A model generated the notes under the pieces. It made no database searches. It had not been told where the DNA came from and saw nothing but the letters and a program-made list of their open reading frames with translations. From Butyricicoccus pullicaecorum (lineage in GTDB: Bacteria > Bacillota > Clostridia > Oscillospirales > Butyricicoccaceae): a stretch of DNA of 64,000 nt. The DNA lies in contig JAGZIY010000017.1 of NCBI GenBank assembly GCA_018365995.1, positions 1 to 64,000 on the forward strand, given 5' to 3'. Positions 49,429 through 58,572 of the stretch are shown here, in pieces. How positions within the stretch are numbered: the stretch's first letter is position 1; every line of letters begins with the position of its first letter. A program made the position numbers and the translations under genes.

Positions 49429-52400
49429 ATGGGATATAATACGTTCAATGCCATTAAAATCGGTTTGGCTTCGCCCGAACTGATCCGCGAGTGGTCTTAT
49501 GGCGAGGTCAAAAAGCCGGAGACCATCAATTACCGCACGCTCAAGCCAGAGCGTGACGGCCTGTTTTGTGAACGCATCTTTGGACCGACAAAGGACTGGG
49601 AATGTCATTGTGGTAAGTATAAGAAGGTTCGCTATAAGGGAAAAATTTGTGATAAGTGCGGCGTAGAGGTCACCCGTGCAAAGGTACGCCGTGAGCGCAT
49701 GGGTCATATTGAACTGGCGGCGCCGGTTTCACATATTTGGTATTTTAAGGGTATTCCTTCCCGAATGGGGCTGATTCTGGATATCAGCCCGCGTATTCTG
49801 GAGAAGGTACTCTACTTTGCAAATTATATTGTTACAGAGCCGGGAGATACTCCGCTCATGTATAAGCAGATCCTGACGGAAACTGAGTACCGCGATATGC
49901 GTGAAAAGTACGACGAGGATTTTGAGGCAATGATGGGTGCAGAGGCAATCAAAAAGTTGCTTCAGCAGTTGGATCTGGAAAAGCTGTCAGTAGAACTGCG
50001 CAATGAACTGCGTGATGCATCTGGTCAGAAACGTATGCGCATCATCAAGCGTCTGGAGGTTGTAGAATCGTTCCGTCTGTCCGGTAACAAGCCGGAGTGG
50101 ATGATTATGGACGTGGTTCCGGTAATCCCGCCGGAAATCCGTCCTATGGTACAGCTGGATGGTGGTCGATTTGCGACCTCTGATCTCAACGACCTGTATC
50201 GCCGTGTCATAAACCGCAATAACCGTCTCAAGCGCCTTTTGGAACTGGGTGCTCCGGATATCATTGTGCGCAATGAGAAGCGTATGCTTCAGGAAGCGGT
50301 TGATGCACTGATTGACAATGGCCGCCGTGGTCGTCCAGTTACTGGTCCGAATAATCGTGCGCTCAAGTCTCTCTCGGATATGCTGAAAGGTAAGCAGGGG
50401 CGTTTCCGTCAGAACCTGTTGGGCAAGCGTGTTGACTATTCTGGCCGTTCGGTTATCGTTGTCGGTCCGGATCTTAAGATTTGGCAGTGTGGTCTGCCAA
50501 AGGAAATGGCGCTTGAGCTGTTTAAGCCATTCGTTATGAAGCGACTGGTCAAGGACGGTCTGGCATCGAATATCAAGTCGGCAAAGAAGATGGTCGAGCG
50601 GGCAAAGACCGAGGTTTGGGACGTGCTGGAAGATGTCATCAAGGGACACCCAGTCATGCTGAACCGTGCGCCTACCCTGCACCGTCTGGGTATTCAGGCG
50701 TTTGAGCCAAAGCTTGTAGAGGGTCGTGCAATTCGTTTGCATCCGCTGGTATGTACCGCGTTTAATGCGGACTTTGACGGCGATCAGATGGCTGTCCATG
50801 TACCTTTGTCTGCGGAGGCACAGGCGGAGGCAAGACTGCTCATGCTGTCTGCAAATAACCTCTTGAAGCCGCAGGACGGCAAGCCGGTTACTGTACCTTC
50901 ACAGGATATGGTGCTGGGTTCCTATTATCTGACCATCGACAAGGCAGATGAGCCGGGTGCCGGCAAGATCTTCTCCTGTCCGGATGAGGCAATGATGGCG
51001 TATGACGAAGGTGTTGTCGGTATCCATGCACCAATCAAGGTTCGCATGACCCGCAGCGTGAATGGTCAGACCATTTCCCGTATCGTCGATGCAACAGTTG
51101 GTCGTCTGATTTTTAACTCCCGTATTCCGCAGAATCTGGGCTTTGTCGAGCGTAACGATGACAATATTCTGGATCTGGAAATCATGTTTACATGTGGTAA
51201 GAAGGAGCTTGGTAAGATCATTGACCGCTGTATCCGTGTACACGATTTCAATAAGACTGCTGAGGTTCTCGACTCCATTAAGAGCATGGGCTATAAGTAC
51301 TCTACAAAGGGTGCTTTGACCGTAGCTGTTGCTGACATGCTTGTTCCAGATGAAAAGCAGAGCATGGTCGAGGAGTCTGAAAAGAAGGTAGCACAGATCG
51401 ACCGCAAGTATAAGCGTGGCTTTATTACCGACGACGAGCGTTATCGTCTTGTAGTACACGAGTGGGAGGAGACCACAAAGAAGGTTGCTGCAAAGCTGCA
51501 GGACAACATGAAGGAACAGCGCTACAATCCAATTCACATGATGGCGGAATCTGGTGCGCGTGGTTCAATCAACCAGATTCGTCAGCTGGCGGGTATGCGT
51601 GGTTTGATGGCTTCTACCTCGGGTAAGACGATTGAGATTCCGATTAAGTCCAATTTCCGTGAAGGACTGTCAGTTTTGGAATACTTTATTTCGGCACGAG
51701 GTGCTCGAAAGGGTATGGCGGATACCGCTCTGCGTACTGCGGACTCCGGTTACCTGACTCGTCGTCTGGTTGATGTTTCGCAGGATGTTATCATCCGTGA
51801 GGATGACTGCGGTGCGGTCAAGGGTATCTGGGTTGAGGATATCAAGGAAGGAAACCAGACCATTGAGCCGTTCCATGAGCGCCTGATTGGTCGCTATCTG
51901 GTTGATGACCTTTACGATAGTGAGGGCAATCTGGTGATTTCCAAGGATCACATGATGACCGAAGAAGATGCAGATCGTGTCATCAAAATGGGGGTTACAC
52001 GTCTCCAGATTCGTTCGGTTCTGGAATGTCGTGCACGTAAGGGTGTATGTACGCACTGCTATGGTATGAACCTTGCCTCCGGTGAGCCATGTGGTCTTGG
52101 TGAAGCAGTTGGTATCATTGCGGCACAGTCCATCGGTGAGCCGGGTACACAGCTTACCATGCGTACTTTCCATACAGGTGGTGTCGCAGGTTCGGATATC
52201 ACACAGGGTCTGCCGCGTGTCGAGGAGCTGTTTGAGGCGCGCAAGCCGAAGAAAGTTGCAACACTTGCAGAGACCTCCGGTCGTGTTACCATTGAGGAGT
52301 CCAAGCGCACAACGCTCAAGACCATCAATATCACAAACACAGAAACCGGTGAGATGTACTCGTATCAGCTGGCTTCTTCTTCCGGTATCCGTGTGGAAGA

Positions 52401-52956
52401 TGGTCAGCAGGTACAGCAGGGTGAGCAGCTCAATGAAGGTGCACTCAGCCCGCATGATATCCTGCATGTACTCGATCCACGTGCCGTGCATGACTATCTC
52501 ATTAAGGAAGTACAGAAGGTTTACCGTCAGCAGGGCGTAGATATCAACGATAAGCATATCGAGGTCATTGTACGTCAGATGATGCGCAAGGTAAAGGTTG
52601 AAGATGCAGGAGACGCAAAGGTGCTGCCCGGATCTGTCATTGACCTGCTTGAGTTCGAGGATTACAACAATGAGGTGCAGGCACGCATTGATGCAGGCGA
52701 ATCCAATCTGCGCCTTGCAACTTGCAGTCCGACACTAATGGGTATTACAAAGGCTTCGCTGGCAACAGAGTCCTTCCTGTCCGCGGCTTCCTTCCAAGAG
52801 ACGACACGTGTCCTGACAGAGGCTGCAATCAAGGGCAAAATCGACCCGCTGCTTGGTCTGAAAGAAAATGTTATCATTGGTAAGCTGATTCCGGCAGGCT
52901 CCGGTATGAGCGAATACTGTGATGGACATTATGAGCAGACAGTAAGTCTGGATTAA
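49429..52956 (+). CDS. rpoC: RNA polymerase subunit beta'
   Basis: RpoC of 1175 residues, carrying the catalytic Mg2+ triad in AFNADFDGDQMAVHVPL near residue 445. The N-terminal zinc site is CHCGKYKKVRYKGKICDKC; a second zinc site is in LECRARKGVCTHCYG with the later Cys of EPCGLGEA. Trigger loop/bridge segments and the GTQLTMRTFHTGG motif are present. AGGAGGAG precedes the ATG, 28 nt after rpoB. The unit ends with the terminator at 52969. Confidence 0.98.
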   Translation: MGYNTFNAIKIGLASPELIREWSYGEVKKPETINYRTLKPERDGLFCERIFGPTKDWECHCGKYKKVRYKGKICDKCGVEVTRAKVRRERMGHIELAAPVSHIWYFKGIPSRMGLILDISPRILEKVLYFANYIVTEPGDTPLMYKQILTETEYRDMREKYDEDFEAMMGAEAIKKLLQQLDLEKLSVELRNELRDASGQKRMRIIKRLEVVESFRLSGNKPEWMIMDVVPVIPPEIRPMVQLDGGRFATSDLNDLYRRVINRNNRLKRLLELGAPDIIVRNEKRMLQEAVDALIDNGRRGRPVTGPNNRALKSLSDMLKGKQGRFRQNLLGKRVDYSGRSVIVVGPDLKIWQCGLPKEMALELFKPFVMKRLVKDGLASNIKSAKKMVERAKTEVWDVLEDVIKGHPVMLNRAPTLHRLGIQAFEPKLVEGRAIRLHPLVCTAFNADFDGDQMAVHVPLSAEAQAEARLLMLSANNLLKPQDGKPVTVPSQDMVLGSYYLTIDKADEPGAGKIFSCPDEAMMAYDEGVVGIHAPIKVRMTRSVNGQTISRIVDATVGRLIFNSRIPQNLGFVERNDDNILDLEIMFTCGKKELGKIIDRCIRVHDFNKTAEVLDSIKSMGYKYSTKGALTVAVADMLVPDEKQSMVEESEKKVAQIDRKYKRGFITDDERYRLVVHEWEETTKKVAAKLQDNMKEQRYNPIHMMAESGARGSINQIRQLAGMRGLMASTSGKTIEIPIKSNFREGLSVLEYFISARGARKGMADTALRTADSGYLTRRLVDVSQDVIIREDDCGAVKGIWVEDIKEGNQTIEPFHERLIGRYLVDDLYDSEGNLVISKDHMMTEEDADRVIKMGVTRLQIRSVLECRARKGVCTHCYGMNLASGEPCGLGEAVGIIAAQSIGEPGTQLTMRTFHTGGVAGSDITQGLPRVEELFEARKPKKVATLAETSGRVTIEESKRTTLKTINITNTETGEMYSYQLASSSGIRVEDGQQVQQGEQLNEGALSPHDILHVLDPRAVHDYLIKEVQKVYRQQGVDINDKHIEVIVRQMMRKVKVEDAGDAKVLPGSVIDLLEFEDYNNEVQARIDAGESNLRLATCSPTLMGITKASLATESFLSAASFQETTRVLTEAAIKGKIDPLLGLKENVIIGKLIPAGSGMSEYCDGHYEQTVSLD

Positions 52957-52968
52957 AAAAATCACATG

Positions 52969-53005
52969 TCGGGGAGTACTGAGAGGTGCTCCCTGATTTT
53001 ACATT
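52969..53005 (+). terminator. Terminator after rpoC
   Basis: An 11-bp stem with two wobbles (52969-52979 with 52986-52996) is followed by TTTTACATTTT. Confidence 0.75.
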
Positions 53006-53203
53006 TTGATATGCTTGCCATTGGTATGTCTTGAATCGCTCCCCAAAACAAGATAAGACAGGAAGCTGTGATAGATGCAGCGGAAAAGCAGGAAAAAACA
53101 AAGGAATTTATGTATTTATCAGAGTGAAAAGGGAAAAATAGACAGGTAGAGCAGCCTGCTGGAAGAAATTCTTGTAAAAAAGAGGGAATTGTAAAAAAAA
53201 GAC

Positions 53204-53232
53204 TTGACCATGGCGAGAGAGCACGTTATACT
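53204..53232 (+). promoter_or_regulatory. Sigma-A promoter of the str block
   Basis: TTGACC (53204-53209), a 17-bp spacer and TATACT (53227-53232), 30 bp before the L7Ae-type gene. Confidence 0.72.
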
Positions 53233-53262
53233 ATAGAAGTATGCGGTATAGGAGGTTACAAT

Positions 53263-53514
53263 ATGCTTTCTGAATTATCGCAGGCGGCTAAAGTCGTCGG
53301 CGTGAAACAGTCCCAAAAGGCCATTCGCGAGGGCAATGCAAAGATGGTTTTTGTGGCTGATGATGCCGAACAGCGTGTGATTCGTCCGATTCGGGAACTG
53401 TGCGATGAAATGCAGGTTCCGCTTTCTGAGATTCCGACAATGACGGAGCTTGGAGATGCAGCCGGCATCGATGTCGGTGCTGCTGTGGTCACACTGCTGA
53501 GGTCTGCTAATTAA
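53263..53514 (+). CDS. rplGB: L7Ae-type ribosomal / K-turn-binding protein
   Basis: This 83-residue protein belongs to the L7Ae/L30e family, like Bacillus YbxF (RplGB), which binds K-turn RNA. Visible family residues are GVKQSQKAIREGNAKMVFVADDAE and VRTTR-like IRPIRELCDE, with the usual alpha-beta-alpha order. It lies just before rpsL, the conserved place in Firmicutes. GGAGG precedes the ATG, and a promoter lies directly upstream. Confidence 0.88.
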   Translation: MLSELSQAAKVVGVKQSQKAIREGNAKMVFVADDAEQRVIRPIRELCDEMQVPLSEIPTMTELGDAAGIDVGAAVVTLLRSAN

Positions 53515-53568
53515 ATGGGCACTGCCTGTTTAATATAGAAAATATTTTTGAAAGAAGGAGGAAATAGA

Positions 53569-53988
53569 ATGCCTACTTTTAACCAGCTCGTTCGTAAGGG
53601 ACGTGAGACAGTTACTGCAAAGTCTACCGCTCCTGCTCTTCAGGTTGGTCTGAACTCTCTGAAGAAAAAGACCACTGAGCAGTCTGCTCCGCAGAAGCGT
53701 GGTGTGTGCACTACTGTTAAAACCATGACCCCTAAGAAGCCGAACTCTGCTCTGCGTAAGATTGCTCGTGTAAAGCTGACAAACGGTATGGAGGTGTCTG
53801 CCTACATTCCGGGTATCGGTCACAACCTGCAGGAGCACTCTGTTGTAATGGTTCGCGGCGGTCGTGTAAAGGATCTGCCGGGTGTACGTTACCACATCAT
53901 TCGCGGCGTTCTGGATACACAGGGCGTTGCAAACCGCAAGCAGGCGCGCTCCAAATACGGCGCAAAGCGCCCGAAGGCTGGCAAGTAA
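53569..53988 (+). CDS. rpsL: 30S ribosomal protein S12
   Basis: uS12 (139 residues) at the decoding centre. It has the conserved PTFNQLVRKGR start, TPKKPNSALRKIARVKL with the wild-type lysine whose mutation gives streptomycin resistance, and VKDLPGVRYHIIRG with a second wild-type site. Both motifs are unchanged, so no resistance allele is visible. It has an AAGGAGG site. Normal length. Confidence 0.98.
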   Translation: MPTFNQLVRKGRETVTAKSTAPALQVGLNSLKKKTTEQSAPQKRGVCTTVKTMTPKKPNSALRKIARVKLTNGMEVSAYIPGIGHNLQEHSVVMVRGGRVKDLPGVRYHIIRGVLDTQGVANRKQARSKYGAKRPKAGK

Positions 53989-54251
53989 TCCGCATTTTTA
54001 TTTCCGTAGCCTGATAGATGATTGCGCGGCTTTTGCCGCGTTCTCGTCCTCGGTTTTACGAAAATCTGCCGGATTGTCTGTCTGCATCAAAGTCTTTGAG
54101 AGCTGAAGCTTCACAAAGCAATCGTTCAGTCTTTTTGATAGACTGACCCACCGCTTTGTCTTTCTCTTTGGAAAGACAGGCGCAACACGGCACACGCAGG
54201 CCGTGTGCTGAGTACCAATGAAATCATTTCTATATGAAGGAGGGAAGTAAA
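53989..54251 (+). promoter_or_regulatory. Structured rpsL-rpsG intercistronic region
   Basis: This 263-nt gap holds several stems: CGCGGC/GCCGCG (54025-54040), TCAGTC/GACTGA (54126-54146) and TGTCTTTC/GAAAGACA (54157-54178). Two competing hairpins share 54185-54208 (ACACGG/CCGTGT or GCACACG/CGTGTGC). In E. coli the S12-S7 intercistronic RNA is where S7 represses its own operon; a similar role here is inference. Confidence 0.45.
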
Positions 54252-54722
54252 GTGCCAAGAAGAGGAAATGTTCCCAAGAGAGACGTTCTGCCCGATCCAA
54301 TGTACAACTCTAAACTCGTTACCAAGCTGGTCAACTCGATCATGCTCGACGGTAAGAAGGGTGTAGCGCAGAAGGTCGTTTATGGTGCTTTTGACATCGT
54401 TCGCGACAAGACTGGTCGTGAGCCGCTGGAGGTTTTTACCGAGGCGATGGAAAATATTATGCCATCTCTGGAGGTTAAGGCTCGCCGTGTAGGCGGTGCT
54501 ACCTATCAGGTTCCGATGGAGGTTCGTCCGGAGCGTCGTCAGACTTTGGGTCTGCGCTGGATCACCAAGTATTCTCGTGCACGCAGCGAGAAGACTATGC
54601 GTGAGCGTCTGGCTGGCGAGATCATGGACGCTTGCAATAATCTGGGCGGCTCTGTTAAGAAGCGTGAAGATACGCACAAGATGGCAGAGGCGAACAAGGC
54701 ATTCGCTCACTACCGTTATTAA
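54252..54722 (+). CDS. rpsG: 30S ribosomal protein S7
   Basis: uS7 has exactly 156 residues when started at GTG 54252, the usual length. It binds the 16S 3' major domain and mRNA near the exit. Conserved parts are PRRGNVPKRDVLPDP, KLVNSIMLDGKKG, GGATYQVPMEVRPERR and HKMAEANKAFAHYRY. GGAGGG lies 8 nt before the start. It follows the structured rpsL-rpsG gap and precedes fusA. Confidence 0.98.
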   Translation: MPRRGNVPKRDVLPDPMYNSKLVTKLVNSIMLDGKKGVAQKVVYGAFDIVRDKTGREPLEVFTEAMENIMPSLEVKARRVGGATYQVPMEVRPERRQTLGLRWITKYSRARSEKTMRERLAGEIMDACNNLGGSVKKREDTHKMAEANKAFAHYRY

Positions 54723-54752
54723 TTTACGGCAGTATTTGAAAGGAGAGCAAAC

Positions 54753-56837
54753 ATGCCTAGAGAATTTTCGCTGGCTAAAACCAGAAACATCGGCATCATG
54801 GCACACATTGATGCTGGTAAAACAACTACGACCGAGCGTATTCTGTATTACACCGGCGTAAATTATAAGGTTGGCGATACCCATGATGGTACCGCTACTA
54901 TGGACTGGATGGAGCAGGAGCAGGAGCGTGGTATTACCATTACCTCTGCTGCAACCACCTGTCAGTGGAAGGATCACCGTATCAACATCATTGATACCCC
55001 AGGTCACGTTGACTTCACCGTTGAGGTGCAGCGTTCTCTGCGTGTACTCGATGGTTCGGTGACTGTATTTTGTGCAAAGGGCGGTGTAGAGCCGCAGTCT
55101 GAGACCGTTTGGCATCAGGCTGATGACTATAAGGTTCCGCGTATGGCGTTCGTCAACAAGATGGACATCATGGGCGCTGACTTCTACAACGTTATTGATA
55201 TGATGAAGGACCGCCTCAAGTGTAATGCGGTTCCGATTCAGCTGCCAATCGGCAAGGAGGAAACCTTTAAGGGCATCGTCGATTTGATGACCATGCGTGC
55301 AGAGGTTTACTATGACGATATGGGCAAGGATATCCGTGATGAGGATATCCCAGCTGATATGATGGACAAGGCGCAGGAATACCATGATGCAATGGTAGAG
55401 TCCATCTGCGAACTCGACGAGGATCTCATGATGAAGTACCTCGAGGGCGAGGAGATTTCGGTTGATGAGTTGAAGGCTGCTCTGCGTAAGGGTGTCTGCA
55501 ACGTAGAAATCATTCCGGTTATGTGTGGTACTGCATACCGCATGAAGGGTGTACAGATGCTGCTTGACGCAGTTGTTGACTATATGCCTGCTCCGACAGA
55601 TGTTCCTGCAATCAAGGGTATCAATCCGGATACCGAGGAAGAAGATGAGCGTCCGTCCTCTGACGAGGCACCATTCTCCGCGCTGGCATTTAAGATTATG
55701 ACCGACCCATATGTTGGTCGTCTGACTTTCTTCCGCGTTTACTCCGGTACGATCGCTGCTGGCTCTTCGGTGCTCAATGCAACCAAGGGTCATCGTGAGC
55801 GTCTGGGTCGTATCCTGCAGATGCATGCAAACTCCCGTAAGGATATCGATATCGTTTATGCAGGTGATATCGCTGCTGGTGTTGGCTTTAAGAATACAAC
55901 GACCGGTGACACCCTGTGTGATGAGAAGCATCCGATTATCCTCGAGTCCATGAACTTCCCAGAGCCTGTTATCCGTGTTGCAATCGAGCCAAAGACAAAG
56001 GCTGGTCAGGAGAAGATGGGCGTTGCACTATCCAAGCTGGCTGAGGAAGACCCGACTTTCCGCACCTATACAGATGAGGAAACCGGTCAGACCATCATCG
56101 CTGGTATGGGTGAGCTGCATCTGGAAATTATTGTTGACCGTCTGCTTCGCGAATTTAAGGTAGAAGCAAATGTAGGTGAACCGCAGGTTGCTTACAAGGA
56201 GACCATTCGCCGTTCTGCTGATGTGGACATGAAGTATGCACGTCAGTCTGGTGGTAAGGGTCAGTATGGTCACGTTAAGATCATCGTTGAGCCAAATGAA
56301 TCCGGCAAGGGTTATGAGTTCATCAACAAGGTTGTTGGCGGCGCAATCCCGAAGGAATATATCGAGCCTGTTAATCAGGGTATCCAGGGTGCAATGCAGG
56401 CTGGTGTACTCGCTGGTTATCCGGTAGTAGACGTTAAGGTTACTCTGTATGATGGATCTTTCCATGAAGTCGACTCCTCTGAAATGGCGTTTAAGATCGC
56501 TGGTTCTATGGCGTTTAAGGAAGCAATGCGCAAGGCAGATCCGGTTCTGATGGAGCCGATCATGCAGGTTGACGTAATGGTTCCAGAGGACTATATGGGT
56601 GACGTTATCGGCGGTTTGAATGCACGCCGTGGTCAGATTCAGGGTATGGAGCCGCGTGGCGGTGTTCAGGCAATCGGTGCAGCAGTACCGCTGTCTGAGA
56701 TGTTCGGTTATGCAACTGCACTCCGTTCCAGCACACAGGGTCGTGGTCAGTATACCATGTCTCCGAGCCACTACACTGAGGTTCCGAAGTCCGTACAGGA
56801 TAAAATTATTGACGCACGCAATAAAAGCGACAACTAA
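54753..56837 (+). CDS. fusA: Elongation factor G
   Basis: EF-G of 694 residues, the translocation GTPase. G1 is AHIDAGKTTTTERILYYTG, followed by DWMEQEQERGITI, DTPGHVDFTVEVQRSLR and NKMD. Domains II-V are complete to the conserved C-terminus. AAGGAG precedes the ATG. It lies in normal order after rpsG. Confidence 0.98.
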   Translation: MPREFSLAKTRNIGIMAHIDAGKTTTTERILYYTGVNYKVGDTHDGTATMDWMEQEQERGITITSAATTCQWKDHRINIIDTPGHVDFTVEVQRSLRVLDGSVTVFCAKGGVEPQSETVWHQADDYKVPRMAFVNKMDIMGADFYNVIDMMKDRLKCNAVPIQLPIGKEETFKGIVDLMTMRAEVYYDDMGKDIRDEDIPADMMDKAQEYHDAMVESICELDEDLMMKYLEGEEISVDELKAALRKGVCNVEIIPVMCGTAYRMKGVQMLLDAVVDYMPAPTDVPAIKGINPDTEEEDERPSSDEAPFSALAFKIMTDPYVGRLTFFRVYSGTIAAGSSVLNATKGHRERLGRILQMHANSRKDIDIVYAGDIAAGVGFKNTTTGDTLCDEKHPIILESMNFPEPVIRVAIEPKTKAGQEKMGVALSKLAEEDPTFRTYTDEETGQTIIAGMGELHLEIIVDRLLREFKVEANVGEPQVAYKETIRRSADVDMKYARQSGGKGQYGHVKIIVEPNESGKGYEFINKVVGGAIPKEYIEPVNQGIQGAMQAGVLAGYPVVDVKVTLYDGSFHEVDSSEMAFKIAGSMAFKEAMRKADPVLMEPIMQVDVMVPEDYMGDVIGGLNARRGQIQGMEPRGGVQAIGAAVPLSEMFGYATALRSSTQGRGQYTMSPSHYTEVPKSVQDKIIDARNKSDN

Positions 56838-56840
56838 TAG

Positions 56841-56869
56841 TTGATTTTTTCGCGAAAGTATTTTAGAAT
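56841..56869 (+). promoter_or_regulatory. Internal promoter upstream of tuf
   Basis: TTGATT (56841-56846), a 17-bp spacer and TAGAAT (56864-56869) in the fusA-tuf gap. Confidence 0.55.
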
Positions 56870-56947
56870 AGTGTTATCAATTGACTTATTCTACGAAGAG
56901 ACATTCTCAAAGGAATGTTTTCAAAAACACACAAGGAGGCTTCTCAA

Positions 56948-58150
56948 ATGGCTAAGGAAAAATTTGAACGTAATAAGCCGCATCTTAACATTGGTACTAT
57001 CGGTCACGTTGACCATGGTAAGACCACTCTGACTGCGGCAATCACCAAGGTTCTGGCTCTGCTGGGTGACGCTGAGTTCCAGGCATACGACGCAATCGAC
57101 AAGGCTCCAGAAGAGAAGGAGCGCGGCATTACCATTAACACCTCTCACGTTGAGTATCAGACCGAGAAGCGTCACTATGCTCACGTTGACTGCCCAGGTC
57201 ATGCTGACTACGTTAAGAACATGATCACTGGTGCTGCTCAGATGGACGGCGCTATCCTCGTTGTTTCTTCTGCAGACGGCCCGATGCCTCAGACTCGTGA
57301 GCACATTCTGCTCGCTCGTCAGGTAGGCGTTCCTTATATCGTTGTATTCATGAATAAGGTCGATCAGGTTGACGATCCTGAACTGCTGGATCTGGTAGAG
57401 ATGGAAATCCGTGACCTGCTGTCCACCTATGACTTCCCGGGCGATGACACTCCGGTTATCCGTGGTTCCGCTCTGAATGTCCTGACTTGCGAGTCCAAGG
57501 ATCCGGCTGCTCCGGAGTATGCTTGTGTTCGTGAGCTGATGGACGCTGTTGACAGCTACATTCCGGATCCGACTCGTAACGACGAGCTGCCGTTCCTGAT
57601 GCCTGTCGAGGACGTATTCTCTATCACAGGTCGTGGTACTGTTGCTACCGGTCGTGTAGAGCGTGGCGTTCTGAAGCTGAGTGAGGAAGTTGAAATCGTA
57701 GGTCTGATGGAGGCTCCTCGCAAGACTGTTGTAACCGGTATCGAAATGTTCCGCAAGCTGCTGGACTACGCTGAGGCTGGTGACAACATCGGTGCTCTGC
57801 TCCGTGGTATCCAGAAGACTGATATCGAGCGTGGTCAGGTTCTGGCTAAGCCGGGTACTATTCATCCGCACACCAAGTTCAAGGGTCAGGTATACGTTCT
57901 GAAGAAGGAAGAAGGCGGTCGTCATACTCCTTTCTTCAACAACTACCGTCCTCAGTTCTACTTCCGTACAACTGACGTAACTGGTGTTATCGCTCTGCCA
58001 GAAGGCACTGAGATGTGCATGCCTGGCGATAACGTTGAAATGGACGTTGAGCTGATTACTCCTATCGCTATCGAGGAAGGTCTGCGTTTCGCTATCCGTG
58101 AGGGTGGTCGTACCGTAGGTTCTGGCGTCGTTGTAAAGGTTAACGAGTAA
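56948..58150 (+). CDS. tuf: Elongation factor Tu
   Basis: EF-Tu of 400 residues. G1 is GHVDHGKTTLTAAI, then KERGITINTSHVEY, DCPGHADYVKNMITGAAQMDG and NKVD. The kirromycin and tRNA-binding regions look normal. The ATG at 56948 has GGAGG upstream; a longer in-frame ATG at 56915 is unsupported. It has its own promoter in the gap after fusA and ends at a strong terminator. The S10 operon does not follow. Confidence 0.98.
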   Translation: MAKEKFERNKPHLNIGTIGHVDHGKTTLTAAITKVLALLGDAEFQAYDAIDKAPEEKERGITINTSHVEYQTEKRHYAHVDCPGHADYVKNMITGAAQMDGAILVVSSADGPMPQTREHILLARQVGVPYIVVFMNKVDQVDDPELLDLVEMEIRDLLSTYDFPGDDTPVIRGSALNVLTCESKDPAAPEYACVRELMDAVDSYIPDPTRNDELPFLMPVEDVFSITGRGTVATGRVERGVLKLSEEVEIVGLMEAPRKTVVTGIEMFRKLLDYAEAGDNIGALLRGIQKTDIERGQVLAKPGTIHPHTKFKGQVYVLKKEEGGRHTPFFNNYRPQFYFRTTDVTGVIALPEGTEMCMPGDNVEMDVELITPIAIEEGLRFAIREGGRTVGSGVVVKVNE

Positions 58151-58161
58151 TTCGGAATTAT

Positions 58162-58192
58162 AAAGCCCCTGCCAAATGGCAGGGGCTTTTTT
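58162..58192 (+). terminator. Terminator after tuf
   Basis: A perfect 12-bp stem (58162-58173 with 58178-58189) ends in a T run. Confidence 0.92.
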
Positions 58193-58258
58193 ATCTTTGT
58201 ATGAAAAGGCACCTGCTTTCTTTTTACCACATAGAATGGGAAAAGGAGGTGTAATCCA

Positions 58259-58546
58259 ATGAGTTTTCTGGGGCAATGTGTCATTGGGACATTTGCGGCA
58301 ATCGGCTTTATTTGCATTTTGAAAATGGGATATGATATAATCTTTAATAGCATGGTCTGTCCAAAGGGGAAAGCGATATTATATATTTATGCACCAAAGG
58401 AGGATGCCCAGACCGAACAGCTGCTTCGGCAGGCGGTGTTGGCACGCAGAGCTTATTTGCCGGGAATGGTAATTTATTGGATCGATACCGGAAAATCAGA
58501 GAAAACAGATATAGAGGATTTGATTCAGGAAGATCACGTAATTTGA
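58259..58546 (+). CDS. Small membrane-anchored hypothetical protein
   Basis: This 95-residue protein has one N-terminal membrane helix (LGQCVIGTFAAIGFICILKMG) and a cytosolic or external alpha/beta tail (AILYIYAPKEDAQTEQLLRQAVLARRAYLPGMVIYW). It is not recognised. AAAAGGAGG precedes the ATG. It sits 26 nt before recD2 and probably shares its transcript. Confidence 0.72.
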   Translation: MSFLGQCVIGTFAAIGFICILKMGYDIIFNSMVCPKGKAILYIYAPKEDAQTEQLLRQAVLARRAYLPGMVIYWIDTGKSEKTDIEDLIQEDHVI

Positions 58547-58572
58547 GATAAAGCGGAAAGGAAATTGGGAAC

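Larger units (their letters stand above)
52957..53262 (+). other. Gap between rpoC and the L7Ae-type gene
   Basis: It holds the rpoC terminator (52969-53005) and a new promoter (53204-53232). Between them is about 200 bp of purine-rich DNA with no gene or structure I can support. Confidence 0.6.

Noticed and set aside
54126..55931. Long minus-strand open frame of about 600 codons opposite rpsG/fusA
   Set aside because: It is antisense to highly conserved genes, has a composition typical of codon-bias shadows and lacks a ribosome binding site.
56921..58276. Long minus-strand open frame opposite tuf
   Set aside because: Shadow of the strongly biased tuf codon usage; no domain or start signal.
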